From the NCBI GenBank assembly GCA_017979445.1, contig CM030717.1, positions 10,683,639 to 10,747,638 of the forward strand: a stretch of 64,000 nt of DNA, in the 5' to 3' direction. Made by a program: the position numbers and the translations under genes. Numbering within the stretch: the stretch's first letter is position 1; each line of letters begins with the position of its first letter. Positions 11,126 through 23,095 of this stretch are shown here, one piece after another. This stretch comes from Akebia trifoliata. Lineage: Eukaryota; Streptophyta; Magnoliopsida; Ranunculales; Lardizabalaceae. Below the pieces are notes generated by a model. The model saw nothing but the letters and a program-made list of their open reading frames with translations, had not been told where the DNA came from and did no database searches.

Positions 11126-14100
11126 ACCTGTTCTAGTCAACCGATGGTAAAAGTTTCTTACTGTAAAAATCCCGTTCCTACTTCAGCCCAAATCCTTCCA
11201 TCCTCTCTACCTAAACCATTGAATGCCCCAAACATCTGATGGATTAAAGATGCCACCTCTGGAATCTCCCAGTCATTGAGTGCCCTCCGAAATCCAAGAT
11301 CCCAGACCCTGTAAACCTATCCTCCACACCCCAAGATAGCCGGGGACGGGGATTAAAACTTATGTGTTACATTGTTTGTTATAACATGATATCCCTCAAC
11401 TGAAAGTGTTAGACGTTTAAAAAGCTCAACATGACTAATAAACAACTTGTTATCCTCCAAAGTATTAATAAGTTGGATTCTTAGTTGCAAGAACCTTCCA
11501 TCCTAAAGGCCTCTAACTTTGGAGTCTTGCTCGTTCTCACTTTGTAAAATAATCCAATTAGAAGAGTTTAAAACATCACATAGATATACAAATGGGTATA
11601 GATATGAAAATCTGCTTCCCCACTCCCACATCCAACTTTCCTCCCTCTTTTCCGCGTTGTGCATTTACGGTTGGATTGTGAGAGATCATAGAAGACTTAG
11701 ACATCCAATTCAAGCAGACCCCTAGCTCATCTAACAAGTACGAGTTAGTTGATATAGATATTTTAATGATTTTAGTGTTTTGTCTAGTCCATTGTGTGTT
11801 GTAGGTTAGGACAACCTAGTGCCTTTACGCATGTAACAAGTGGGTCCCACCTATTATCAAATTCCATGAATCATATATAGTTTCAAACATAGTCTAAATT
11901 TAACCTATTTAAATTCATCCTAGCCATAACATCCTCTTATGAAGTAGAGAGTTTTGTGATTTGCTTCTCCTATAAGAATTTTAGCCTAAAGCCAACTTTG
12001 AAAGAGTACTTTTCATATGACTTTGCCAAACACATTTTTATGACTATTTTTTCTCATCAAAAGTATAAAAAAAAACCTTTCTAAAAGTGTTTTGCATAAG
12101 TACAAAAATTACCAACACAATCTAGTTTAAGTACGCGCCAAATTAAGTAGCTAATCAATAACATATGTATAAATTTATGAAGTGAACCTTAGTGGACCGT
12201 GAGTAGTTAGGAGTTGAGATTATGGTCTCTCTGTGCTTTCTTGCTTGTATTGTGTCCTTTTTGTTCTTTTGCTCTTGGATGGTCTTTTCAGCCTCCCTTT
12301 TTGTATATTCCTTAAATTTTATAATGGAATTTCTTTCTAATTGAAAAAAAGAAACCGTAGTGAGCCTAGGCAAAGAATGGCTTTACTTGTTTGACATGGT
12401 CTATTGCTTTTAACAACATTAAGCGGGAGCATAGAATGGGCTTTGCAGAATGATGGAAATTGGAGTCTGAGAAAATCTCTTGAGAGGATTTTAAACTGAC
12501 TTAGTTAGAACTTATAAAAATGGGCTGTTGATATTGTGTCTATTTGGGAATATAACTAAAATGGTGGATTTGATAGTGGAGTGAATGGATTTTCACAAGG
12601 TGGTTTTCTATTCTTCCAGAGTTTAGAGTATTTTGTTTCGTGATTTTGTCTTTATATGAAAATAAATTTGTTGTAAATCTTCTATATAAGGTTGTTCTTA
12701 GGTCCCTTTTTAGTTCTACTCTTACGGAGATGCTATTTGATCCTCCCACCTTCCCTTCTTAGTGTACTTTTGGCTATATTCCCCTTTATGCAATATTTTC
12801 ACCAATCAGGTGAAAAAAAAAATGAAATGGATGGATTAATTTTTCTGAGAGCTCAATGCATACTCCCTTTGTCAATAAAAAGTAGGTTCAAGAACTGAGG
12901 GCACTCATTTTCTCATTTGTTTTTTCATTTTGTAGAATGGAAATGAGGTCAGGATTTGTCAACTTTATCCAAATAACAGTCCAGATCTGAAGGAAATGTA
13001 GTTCCGCAATTTGTTCCAAACCACCCCAAAGCAATTGGTTTGGTTTGGTTCGATTATTGGTTTGAAACAAAACAAGTTGCACCCCTAACCTGTCCTAGTT
13101 AACTGGTGGTAAAAGTTTTTTACCGTAAAAATCCCATCCCTACCCCAACCCAAATCCTTCCATCCTCCCTACCTAAACCATTGAATGCCCCAAACATCTG
13201 ATGGATTAAAGATGACACATCCGGAATCTCCCAGTCATTGAGTGCCCTTCGAAATCCAAGATCCCAATCCTTGTAAACCTGTCTTCCACACCCCAAGATA
13301 GACGGGGACGGGGATTAAAACTTATGTGTTACATTGTATGTTATAACATGATATTTCTCAACTGAAAGTGTTAGACGTTTAAAAAGCTCAATATGACTAA
13401 TAAACAACTTGTTATCCTCCAAAGTATTAATAAGTTGGATTCTTAGTTGCAAGAACCTTCCATCCTAAAGGCCTCTAACTTTGGAGTCTTGCTCGTTCTC
13501 ACTTTATAAAATAATCCAATTAGAAGAGTTTAAAACATCACATAGATATACAAATGGGTATAGATATGAAAATCTGCTTCCCTACTCCCACATCCAACTT
13601 TCCTCCCTCATTTCCACTTTTTGCATTTAAGGTTGGATTGTGAGAGATCATAGAAGACTTAGACATCTAAGTCAAGCAGACTGCTGACTCATCTAAGAAG
13701 TACGAGTTAGTTGATGCAGTGATTTTAATGATTTTAGTGTCTTGTCTAGTCCATGGTGCGTTGTAGGTTGGGTTTTAGGGTAACCTAGTGCCTTTACACA
13801 TGTAACAAGTGGGTCCCACCTATTATCAAATTCCATGAATCATATGTAGTTTCAGACATAGTCTAAATTTAACCTATTTAAATTCATCCTAGCCATAACA
13901 TCCCCTTATGAAGTAGAGATTTTTGTGATTTGCTTCTCCTGTAAGAATTTTAACCTGAAGCCAACTTCGAAATAGTACTTTTTATATGACTTTGCCAAAC
14001 ACATTTTTATGACTATTTTTTCTCATCAAAAGTACAAAAAAAAAAAAACCTTTCTAGAAGTGTTTTGCATAAGTACAAAAAATACCAACACAGTCTAGTT

Positions 14101-14978
14101 TAAGTACTCGCCAAATTAAGTAGCTAATCAATTACATATGTATAAATTTATGAAGTGAACCTTAGTGGACTGTGAGTAGTTAGGAGTTGAGATTATGGTC
14201 TCTTTGTGCTTTCTTACCTGTGTTGTGTCCTTTTTGTTCTTTTGCTCTTGGATGGTTTTTTCGGCCTTCCTTTTTGTATATTCCTTATCTTTTATAATGG
14301 AATTTCTTTCTAATTAAAAAAAAGAAACCTTAGTGAGCCTAGGCAAATAGTGGCTTTGCTTGTTTGACATGGTCTATTGCTTTTAACAACATTGAGCGGG
14401 AGCGTAGAATGGGCTTTGTAGAATGATGGAAATTGGAGTATGAGACAATTTCTTAGAGCAAATTTTAAACTGGCGCAGTTAGAACTTATAAAAATGGGCT
14501 GTTGATATTGTGTCTATTTGGGAATATAACTAAAATGTTGGATTTGATAGTGGAGTGAATGGATTTTCACAAGGTGGTTTTCTATTCTTCCAGAGTTTAG
14601 AGTATTTCGTTTCGTGATTTTGTCTTTATATGAAAATAAATTTGTTGTAAATCTTCTATATAAGGTTGTTCTTAGGTCCCTTTTTAGTTCTACTCTTACG
14701 GAGATGCTGTTTGATCCTCCCACCTTCCCTTCTTAGTGTACTTTTGGCTATATTCCCCTTTATGCAATATTTTCACCAATCAGGTGAAAAAAAAAATGAA
14801 ATGGATGGATTAATTTTTCTGAGAGCTCAATGCATACTCCCTTTGTCAATAAAAAGCAGGTTCAAGAATCGAGGGCACTCATTTTTTCCTTTGTTTTTTC
14901 ATTTTGTAAAATGGAAATGAGGCCAAGATTTGTCAGCTTTATCAAAATAACATTCTAGAACTGAAGGAAATGTAGTTC
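9502..14978. repeat. tandem array of about 2-kb units (2.6 copies)
   Basis: The anchor 'cctccaaagtattaataag' occurs at 9502, 11454 and 13416, giving units of 1952 bp and 1962 bp and a truncated third unit ending near 14978. Units are nearly identical along their length and differ by scattered substitutions and small indels. Each complete unit contains the right part of the hAT-like element, its right terminus, and the adjoining LINE fragment, so the array arose after the hAT insertion. The third unit stops just before the position where the hAT right end would be. No coding function is apparent. Confidence 0.9.
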
Positions 14979-15712
14979 CAACATTTATTTCTACTATGGT
15001 TGAGAGCCCTAGAACCCACCCCCTCCCCCCTCCCCTCCACTCCACACCGCCCACACCCAACCCCAAGAAAAAAAACAATTGAGATCCGCTCATCCAATTC
15101 TTCCCTTTTCTCCTTCCTCTCTTGCTTCACTTGTTGCTGCTTCTTCTCTTTAGGATCCCCACTTTAGCTGATCTTCGATTTTCCTTCATCCCGTTCGTCC
15201 CTATCTTAACTCAGCTGTCCTACCATGAGATTTTATTACTGTTTTCCAACCCAAAAACTTCTTGTACTATCGTTTCATTCTATTTTATGAAATCTTCACT
15301 GTTGTAAGGATATGCGTTCGTAAAATTTACTTTATTTATATCATTTTAGAGAAACTCTTATGTCAAGAATGATCTCCCAGCCCATGTGATATGTATGGCT
15401 TACAAAAGGGAGAATGGGAACTATCACGAGATGGGTCCTTCCAAGGAGTTCTATCTCTGACACAATAGGACTATACAAATAAGTTATAATTGGTTGTAAA
15501 AGAATGAGTACCATTTAGAATATAGTTGTTTCCATAATCATTGAAGAACTTTGTGGCAAACTTCGCCTCTAAAACCTGTTTTTCTCCAAATTATTTATGG
15601 TTTTTTGTGAATTGCCCTTACGTGGCCACTTAAATATGTGACGTAAATTGTAGGTGAAATGCAATGAAACTTAAAATATTGCCATGTTATTTACAGTACA
15701 ATTTTATACTAT
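14979..15712. other. non-coding stretch between array and LINE
   Basis: A C-rich run (15019-15058) is followed by a pyrimidine-rich, leader-like segment (15080-15300) that could be an abandoned promoter or 5'UTR. No convincing coding exon is seen. Confidence 0.35.
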
Positions 15713-17197
15713 TTGTATATTTATGCTGACAAAATGAAAAAGAAACTGAGTACCTGGAAGGCAAAATATCTATCCAAAGGGGGTAAGGTTACGTTGATTA
15801 AGAGTACCTTAACGAGTATTCCGATTTACTTCCTATCTATATTCTCGTTGCCTAAATCGGTGGAAGCTAAGATTGAAAGACTCATGAAGAATTTTCTATG
15901 GAATGATAATAATGGTGGTAGAAAGTATCATTTGGTGAAGTGGAAGACGGTTTGCACTCCAAAGAAGAATGGAGGCTTGGGGATTAGAGGGCTAAGGCTA
16001 ACTAATAAAGCCCTCTGGGCAAGTGGCTTTGGAAATTCTGGGAAGAAAGAGAGAACTTGTGGAGGAGAGTGATTCAGGCTAAATATGGAGAGAAGAAATT
16101 TGGGTGGTATAGTAATGAGAGTAGAGGCACTTACGAGTGTAGCGTGTGGAGAGGTATTCTGAAAGGTGTTGATAAGTTTGATAGGGAGATCAGATTCAAA
16201 GTTGGGTTGGGGGACAAGGTTAGATTTTGGGAGGATATCTGGTGCGAAAATTCATCTCTGTCTACCCAATTCCCTTCCTTGTACGCTTGCTTTTTGAAAA
16301 AGAATAATTCGGTAAGGCAATGTCTGATTCGGGACGGGAACACCGATTCTTAGGATCTGGGATTCAGAAGAAATTTCAATGATTGGGAAGTGATGGAGGT
16401 TACATCTCTTCTAGATCTCCTTAATCAAATCCAATTGAGAGAGAACGAGCAGGATAGAAAGGGAATGGTTCAAGGCTAAGGATAAGAAGTTCTCTGTCAA
16501 GTCTTTATATTCTTGCTTGCTTAATGCGGGTGAGGTTTTTTTCTATCCCTCTATCATTTGGTCCGCCCTTGTTCCTTCTAAGGTATCCTTTTTTATATGG
16601 CTAGCATCTTTGGGTAGAATCCTTACTTTGGATAATTTGATTTGTCGGGGGTGGATTATCCCAAATTTTTGCTATCTTTGCTCGCCGGATGGGGAGTCCG
16701 TCAATCACATTCTTATTCATTGTTCTTTCTCTCGTGTTATTTGGATGTTCTTCTTATCTTGATTCCAGGTAGAGTGGGTTGTCCCTTTATCGTTTTTTGA
16801 CCTCTTAAAGGGGTGGAGTTTCAATATCTTCTCTGCTAGAAAGAGGTATCTCTGGGCTATCCTTCCGTCCGCCATTGCTTGGGGTCTTTGGAGAGAACGC
16901 AACAACAAGATATTCCATAGCAAGGAAAGCTCATCTCAACAAGTGATCTTAGAAATTTTGGGGTTGATTTTCCTTTGGTTGAAGATGAGTAAGGACTTTG
17001 AGGGAGTGTGCTTTCAAGATTTTGTATTTAATTGGGGAAGCATTTGTGATTCATAGTTCTCCGTCAGACGTGTTTTCTTTTCCGTTGTTTATCTCTTTCT
17101 TTGTTGTTGATGGTGGTTTGTTGTTTGGGGGCTATCTCAGCCTCCTTTACTCCTTATCTTCATTTATAAAAGTTATATTTATCAAAAAAAAAAAAAC
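15713..17197 (+). mobile_element. 5'-truncated L1-type LINE, plus strand
   Basis: Frame 15713-16072 encodes the thumb-like segment after the reverse transcriptase core of plant L1 elements (LSTWKAKYLSKGGKVTLIKS, then a NFLWND motif). A shifted frame at 16057-16353 continues it. Near 16355-16400 DLGFRRNFNDWE is readable, and 16517-16762 encodes the zf-RVT zinc region (SKVSFFIWLASLGRILTLDN, then C..C...H..C residues). The element ends in a poly-A run at about 17184-17196. Frameshifts and stops make it dead, and the 5' portion (endonuclease and RT core) is missing. It is the same family as the minus-strand fragment at 8330-8925. Confidence 0.85.
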
Positions 17198-19000
17198 AAG
17201 GAAATTAAGTAAGCATTTATTACTATAGAAAGTGAAGAACTATTGAAGTAGAAGTACACATCCATGCAGTATCCTGTACTACTGCATCAATGTCATATTC
17301 TTGTTGATATAGGTACACTGTGCATATTGAAGTATCTGGGTATCCTAGGGTAATGCAATTACTTAAGGGGTTTATAGACGCTAGAGAAAAAATAAATCTC
17401 TGAATGTGATAGATTCGATGATTTTTACTCATTCTTATCATAGAACTCTACTTTTGATCTCACAGATCTTTCTAGAACCCATTGAATTGTATGTTCCGAT
17501 CATCCTAGATGTGTACCAAGTTTCTTCATGGTTGGCAACATGGATGCTGCTGTCATTGAGTCCACTCTATATAAAATTAAATAAATCAGAAAGAGTGTGT
17601 TCTTACTTTTCTGTGTTTATGCATAATTGTTTTTATGATGGTAAGTCAGTAAATTCTGTTAAGTAGAAGAGTTTGTGTCTTGAAAAGTTTGAAGACCCCC
17701 TTTTGAAAATATTCGTTTGGATAAGATATATTGATCTCCTGAAATTAATTGACTGAGAAGCATATGAGGGCCTGGTGGGACGTGGACCAAGTTTTATTAA
17801 CTTGTGCTGGACTGGTTCATATGATGATAGTTGTTGAAAGTTGAAATGGAGATTCTTGTGTTATGGATTTTAGTGAAGCTCATACACCTTTACTGATCTA
17901 TTATATTGGTTGAAGTTGATAACTTGAATTTGACTTTCAAGGAATTACTTAAACGTTGACGCTTCAGCCCTTTGTTACATGCACCATATTGCCAGCTTGA
18001 AGGATAAATGCAAGAAGCTGATGTACTAGGAACTGATATGGAAAGTTTTGTTCTATATCATTCATTTCAGAAGTTTGCCTATTGGACGGGTAACATGTGT
18101 CTTTATTTTATTTTATTTTATATAGGTATAGGGTTAGTGATTAGCTATGAAGTCTTTGTACTTGTGACGTATGTTTTCAAACATGAAGAGATGGGAGTGG
18201 TGCACTACCTACCTAGAAGACTTCTTGTCAAACTTGGCTTTAATGACTTCTCTGCAGGCAATTGTGACTAGAGCCAAATTGCTACAACCGCTTCCTGAAA
18301 AGTGCATAGTTCATAATCCTCAATCTTTGTAATATATTTTGCAATGCATCACAACTTTTGAAGGGTGATGTATTGCAAACTGAAACTGTTTGCTTACTAT
18401 ATTTTGCTAAATGCTTGGCATGCAATTGTAGCAAAGAATGTAGCCTCTAATCTTGTCTCGACATTAGGCTAATGGAATACTTTGTGCTAGGGTAATATTT
18501 TCCATCAGTGTTTTAGCAACGTTTAATACACACAATTACATGTTTAGGGGAATGTTGTCAATTGTCATTGTTGTGCGACTGTGACCTACAAATAATATTA
18601 TAAGATGTTTGAAATAACGTGTTCCAGAATGTTATTTGAATTGAACTTGAATAGCCGAAATAACTGAAATAACAACGATAAATAAAAACCATTATTTTCA
18701 GGAAAAAAGGCTAAGTAATGCTATTATTTAAGTTGAAACTTTTTATTCCTTGACAACTGAACTGCCTAAATAACACTGTTAAATAACATCATCATGGTGG
18801 TGGTTTTTGAAAATAACACAGATATGAAAAATTAAACATTACATGTGAGTCGTCAATTTTTTACATTTTTCATGTCCTTCTAGAAAGCACTTTTCACTAT
18901 TTCTCTTTGTATTAATTTAAGCTCTGTTGCCAATAATGCTAGTGAAACTAACCAGAATTTGATCTTGTGACATATTTTTTGTTGTCATAATTTATTGCAG
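17198..19000. other. unassigned stretch; possible intron or pseudogene of an unknown gene
   Basis: Several acceptor-like sites precede short open stretches (for example after 17463 and 18258), and an 87-codon frame with hydrophobic content lies at 18008-18271. None matches a family I recognise. It may be introns and small exons of the gene whose putative last exon is at 19001, or just non-coding DNA. Confidence 0.25.
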
Positions 19001-19127
19001 CTTGAGTGGCTATGTACCGCAGGGCCAACCGACTGCATCAAGACACAGAATGGTGCGCCAAATAGACAGAATCAAATCAACAATCCAACAACTGAGATCT
19101 AGAGGTGAACCTGTGTTGATATCTTGA
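19001..19127 (+). CDS. possible orphan 3'-terminal exon, unknown protein
   Basis: A consensus acceptor (T-rich tract ending 'ttattgcag', to 19000) opens a 41-codon segment ending in TGA at 19125-19127. The product is Gln/Arg-rich and helical looking (QPTASRHRMVRQIDRIKST, then QQLRSRGEP), unlike the low-complexity translations around it. I do not recognise the protein and cannot find convincing upstream exons. The region upstream is disrupted by the LINE and the tandem array, so this could be the tail of a broken gene. Chance is also possible. Confidence 0.3.
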
Positions 19128-20718
19128 GAATGATATCTGTAACCTTTCCTTCTATCCTTCCTAGAGATCCGGAGCAGATGCATTTCGTTAAAAAAAAAAA
19201 AAAAAAAACTATTCTTTTTGTGTGTTTATGTTGATTACTCACTCATCCAACTAAGTGGGTGACAATGGGGATTTTAATTAGAGAGATCCAAGAAACCACT
19301 GGTTTATTTAATCCTCATAAATGTAGCCTTAAGTAGTAAAACTCAAGGTGAACTACTGAGAAAATCCACTTTTGTGATGTTAGTAGTGTGTTTGTGGATC
19401 TAGTTCTGGAATTTTTTTGGAGTGTTAGTTTTATCTAGTTTTTCTTCCAATCAGGCACTTCATGTGGGATCGAACAACCTGTCCTCTCATTCTCATTCCA
19501 CGCTTCACCACCTCTTGAATGGATCACATAAAATTTGTAGGATCTTAACCATCTGAAATAGAGCTAAAATTAGGCAGGAAAGTAGACTCTTACCTCCCCT
19601 ATCCTCGTCGAGGATTTGAAATACATTAGTACACAAATCACAAATACAAAACTCCCTAGATTCAAGACAACTAGTTCGACTAGCCTAGCAATCTGCTGTT
19701 CTGTTAATTTCTCAAAATACACTCGTAAATAGGATAAAAGAAAACCTTGATTGCCATTAAGTTCACATATCCAATTTTGCTCTTTACATCTTCAGTTTCT
19801 GACTGCTACATCGATAGGCATCTGTAATTTTATTGTTACCAAGTGTGGTATGAAAAACTATTAACAATCTTTGATCCAATGGTTAAAAATCTTTGATCAA
19901 AGCTGATTTTGGTTGTTTTAAAGTCTACAAAAGGATGGGCCATGAACTCATAAAAAAATACATCATCTTCGATCTTCACCCCAAAAAGCCCATCTTGTTC
20001 TTGAGATTTGAAGCAAATAGAATTTTGAGACTGAAGGGTTAAAATTTTACCCTAGATGTTGAAGTTAATCTATTTCTAAGAAAAAAAATAATCAAGATTT
20101 TTGAAATTAAAAGAAAGTTTAACAAGATTTAGTAATTAAGTGATTAATCAGCAAATAAATCAAGTGGTGCTGAATTTTTCCGAATTTTGTGATTGCTTGG
20201 AAATTTTAAAAGGTATACATGAAATATGTAAATATCTCTGCAGAAATTGTTTTTTTTTTTTTTCAATTATTATTTCTTTTGTTGAGAAAGTGTGACCAAA
20301 AAGGTAAATATATTGACGGCCACTACTTGAAGGAAAAAAGAAAAAGAAAAGTTGTTTTCAATCATTCAGAAAAAAAAAAAAAAAGCTCTTTGTGACCACT
20401 AAAGTCACCATCCTACTAATTACAAAGTGTGAGACTTCTCTTGAAATGATTTATGGAGTTGAAACTCATTTTATTGAACCATCACACCACCTTTAAGTCA
20501 AAGCCCATTGTTCCACTCCATCTCCCAATAATTGGAACAATCCCCCAACCCAATCTCCATAGAAATTCGGTTTAATATCCTATGTTTTCTCATAAATGTC
20601 TCTAACAGTGTTGTATCTTCACACATACACGTATGAACCAGGGTTACACGTGCAAGATAGGACTTACACGATGATTTTTCATTGGATTGGAGATGAAGAT
20701 TTTAAGGATTTTCATGCT
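19128..20718. other. gene-free intergenic stretch
   Basis: No supported gene. Poly-A or poly-T runs occur near 19190-19208, 20250 and 20369-20384. Confidence 0.5.
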
Positions 20719-21022
20719 TAATTTGTGAGCTGAGCCTAAGGAGTCGTTTTCGGAATGATTATATACTTAATAGGTGCAAGAATTTGTGTTTAATCTAGGT
20801 TGGATAAATGTTGAGACAGTAGTAGATAAGGTCTTATCATATGGCATGAGTCTTCATTAAAGGTGAATCTTAATTTGTGAGCTGAGCCTAAGGAGTCGTT
20901 TTCGGAATGATTATATACTTATTAGGTGCAAGAATTTGTGTTTAATCTAGGTTGGATAAATGTTGAGACTGTAGTAGATAAGGTCTTATCATATGGCATG
21001 AGTCTTCATTAAAGGTGAATCT
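20719..21022 (+). repeat. 152-bp tandem duplication
   Basis: Copies at 20719-20870 and 20871-21022 have identical length and only about two or three substitutions between them, so the duplication is recent. No coding capacity is seen. Confidence 0.92.
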
Positions 21023-21309
21023 AACTTTCATCTAAACTTAGTCGATGATGGTTTAATTTCTATTACATTAAAAATAATAAAGAACAACAGAAAGTAAAGA
21101 TTTGGAGTTGGAAAGAAGAGAAGAGATGGAACCAAAGACAACATGCAACTTACCTAGTTCTTTGGTGGCAATGACGTGATTTGGTAACATTCCCTCGTCC
21201 ATACTAACCTATCAAACTCCTAGTGGAACGTGAGAAAATGTTTCCCTACCTACTTGGCGAGTCCTTAGTTATGAAACTAGATTGGAATGTCAAAAATCTT
21301 TATAAATTT

Positions 21310-21500
21310 TTTTTTTTGTTTGAACATGGTGAGTTCGAATAGTTAGGCCTTCAGCATTTAAATCGTGAGTAATGTGGGGAGTGAGATTCAGGAACTGATT
21401 AGACTTAAAAAAAAGTTTTAGCAAAGGGACTATTAAGAGAAATCCTAAAACTTAGGGACTAATTAGAAAGAAATCCCTTTGCTAGAGTCCTTTAAGTAAT
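21310..21500 (+). repeat. dispersed repeat, copy A (related to 29120-29295)
   Basis: Shares an ordered series of words with 29120-29295 (gttcgaa, agaaatgtggg-like, 'gggactattaagaga', 'tttagggact', 'agaaag.agtcccT', 'ggtcctttaagtaatttt'). It is about 180 bp, diverged, and ends in a T-rich tract. It is probably an old short interspersed element, but no clear A/B box pair supports that. Confidence 0.5.
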
Positions 21501-22976
21501 TTTCTTTTTTTTTTATCTTTTTTATGTAAGTCAATCAAATTTAACCCTCAATTACCATTATCTTGTCGGGTCCCTTGAGTAAAGTCTACAGTTTATTTTC
21601 AATAATGAACAACTTGATCAATGAAAAACACTAAGAAGATCTTTTATAGACACATCCATGACTTGCATGCTACACAAGTTGAAAACATTGGTATTTGAAT
21701 TATCCAATTGACATTAGTGTTGAAAACCATATGGTTGACTACTTGTAGAAATAATTTTACAAGTATAATGTGAGAAGTACAAGTATTGTTATACCCAAAT
21801 TTATATAAATTAATTAATATTTTTTTAAATTATAAAATGTTCATTTATGTGTTCAAAATATTTATAATAATCCCCACAAACAAATACTGTCTTACATCAT
21901 ATCTCCCCAATAATGAGTTCATTAAACTATTTTCAATAAATAATAATAATAAACATTAATAACATCTTAAAGAGTTATCCCTCTTAAGTCTAGGCCTAAT
22001 TGCACGCGCGCCACATGAATTGTTCCACTCGCATACTTCAATGCGCTCAAAGTGTAGGGTATTGTCTTCTTGACTTTTGGGAAAGAGAGAGAATCTTTCC
22101 ATTTTTGGAAACCTATAGGGTCCCTGCCTAGTGCCAGCCCTATTTTATTATATTTTTTTATATTCTATATGTAGTCACCATCATTTCCAACAACACATCC
22201 TTCCCCATAATTTAAATAAAATTATAATATTAAGAAGCATAAATAGCCTTTTTTGGTGTTAAAAATGTGATTCCAAAAAATTTTTGGGTCAAATTTCATC
22301 CATGAATCTAAAAGTTAGTGGGAATTTTTAATTTTTCTTAATTCGAAGATGTATGATTTGAATTATTATAATTTCAATGATTTATGATCTTTGATACTTC
22401 ATGAGGATTTCATTTCAACCTTCACTCTTATGATGGTGAATTCGTTTCTAACGTTATTGTCCGTTCTAATTAAATAATAAAAAAATGACAGCTCAAATAA
22501 ATATGACATGGGTCAGTATAATAATCGTGTTAAATAGGTTAGTTGGGAATCTAACGGCATCATCAAGAATTATTTAGAATATTTTTTAAAATTTCTTAAC
22601 AAATTAAGAGTTCTTTAAGATCAAATTTTGGATTTAAGATTGAGGGCCAAACATTTGGAAATATCTCATTTGCTAGTAAAGCCCACTTAATTTAATTTAA
22701 TTTAATTTTTTTTTAGTATTAGAAAGCAACCATTATTTTTTTAATAAAGTATGGAGAGTGTGAGACAAAAAGTACCAACTTCAAAGCCTCACTTTCTATA
22801 TAAACAAATAGCCTAAATAATGATTAATGTCACTAATCTATTCTTTGACTAAACCCATAATTTTGATGTGGTGTCACATCGAACTAGTTATAATTTATTT
22901 TGGTTAATCAACCTTAGATTCATCCACCTCTCTTATTTACAAAAGAAGAAGCGTTTTTTAGATTCGTGATAATCTA
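21501..22976. other. gene-free intergenic stretch
   Basis: AT-rich sequence with no recognisable coding region or clear element. Confidence 0.5.
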
Positions 22977-23095
22977 ACACCCCCTGACATATGCCCCCCA
23001 TACGCCCAAATCATAGAACCGTGGATCATTTGCCTTGGGATCTTGAGGCAAATGATCCACGGTTCTGTGATGAAGTGTAGGTCAAAGGGGGCGTC
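22977..23095. mobile_element. palindromic MITE with perfect 21-bp hairpin core
   Basis: Arms at 23015-23035 and 23046-23066 are perfect reverse complements (21 bp) around a 10-base loop. Weaker inverted homology extends outward to ACACCCCCT on the left and GGGGGCGT on the right. The core wording (gaacc.t.gatc..ttgcct.GGGAT) is shared with foldback elements at 58806-58933 and 60013-60158, supporting a MITE family over a unique miRNA gene. Confidence 0.6.

Noticed and set aside
12540..14920. Similar short frames repeated in array units 2 and 3 on both strands
   Set aside because: Their similarity only reflects the tandem duplication. There is no domain, and unit 1 breaks them.
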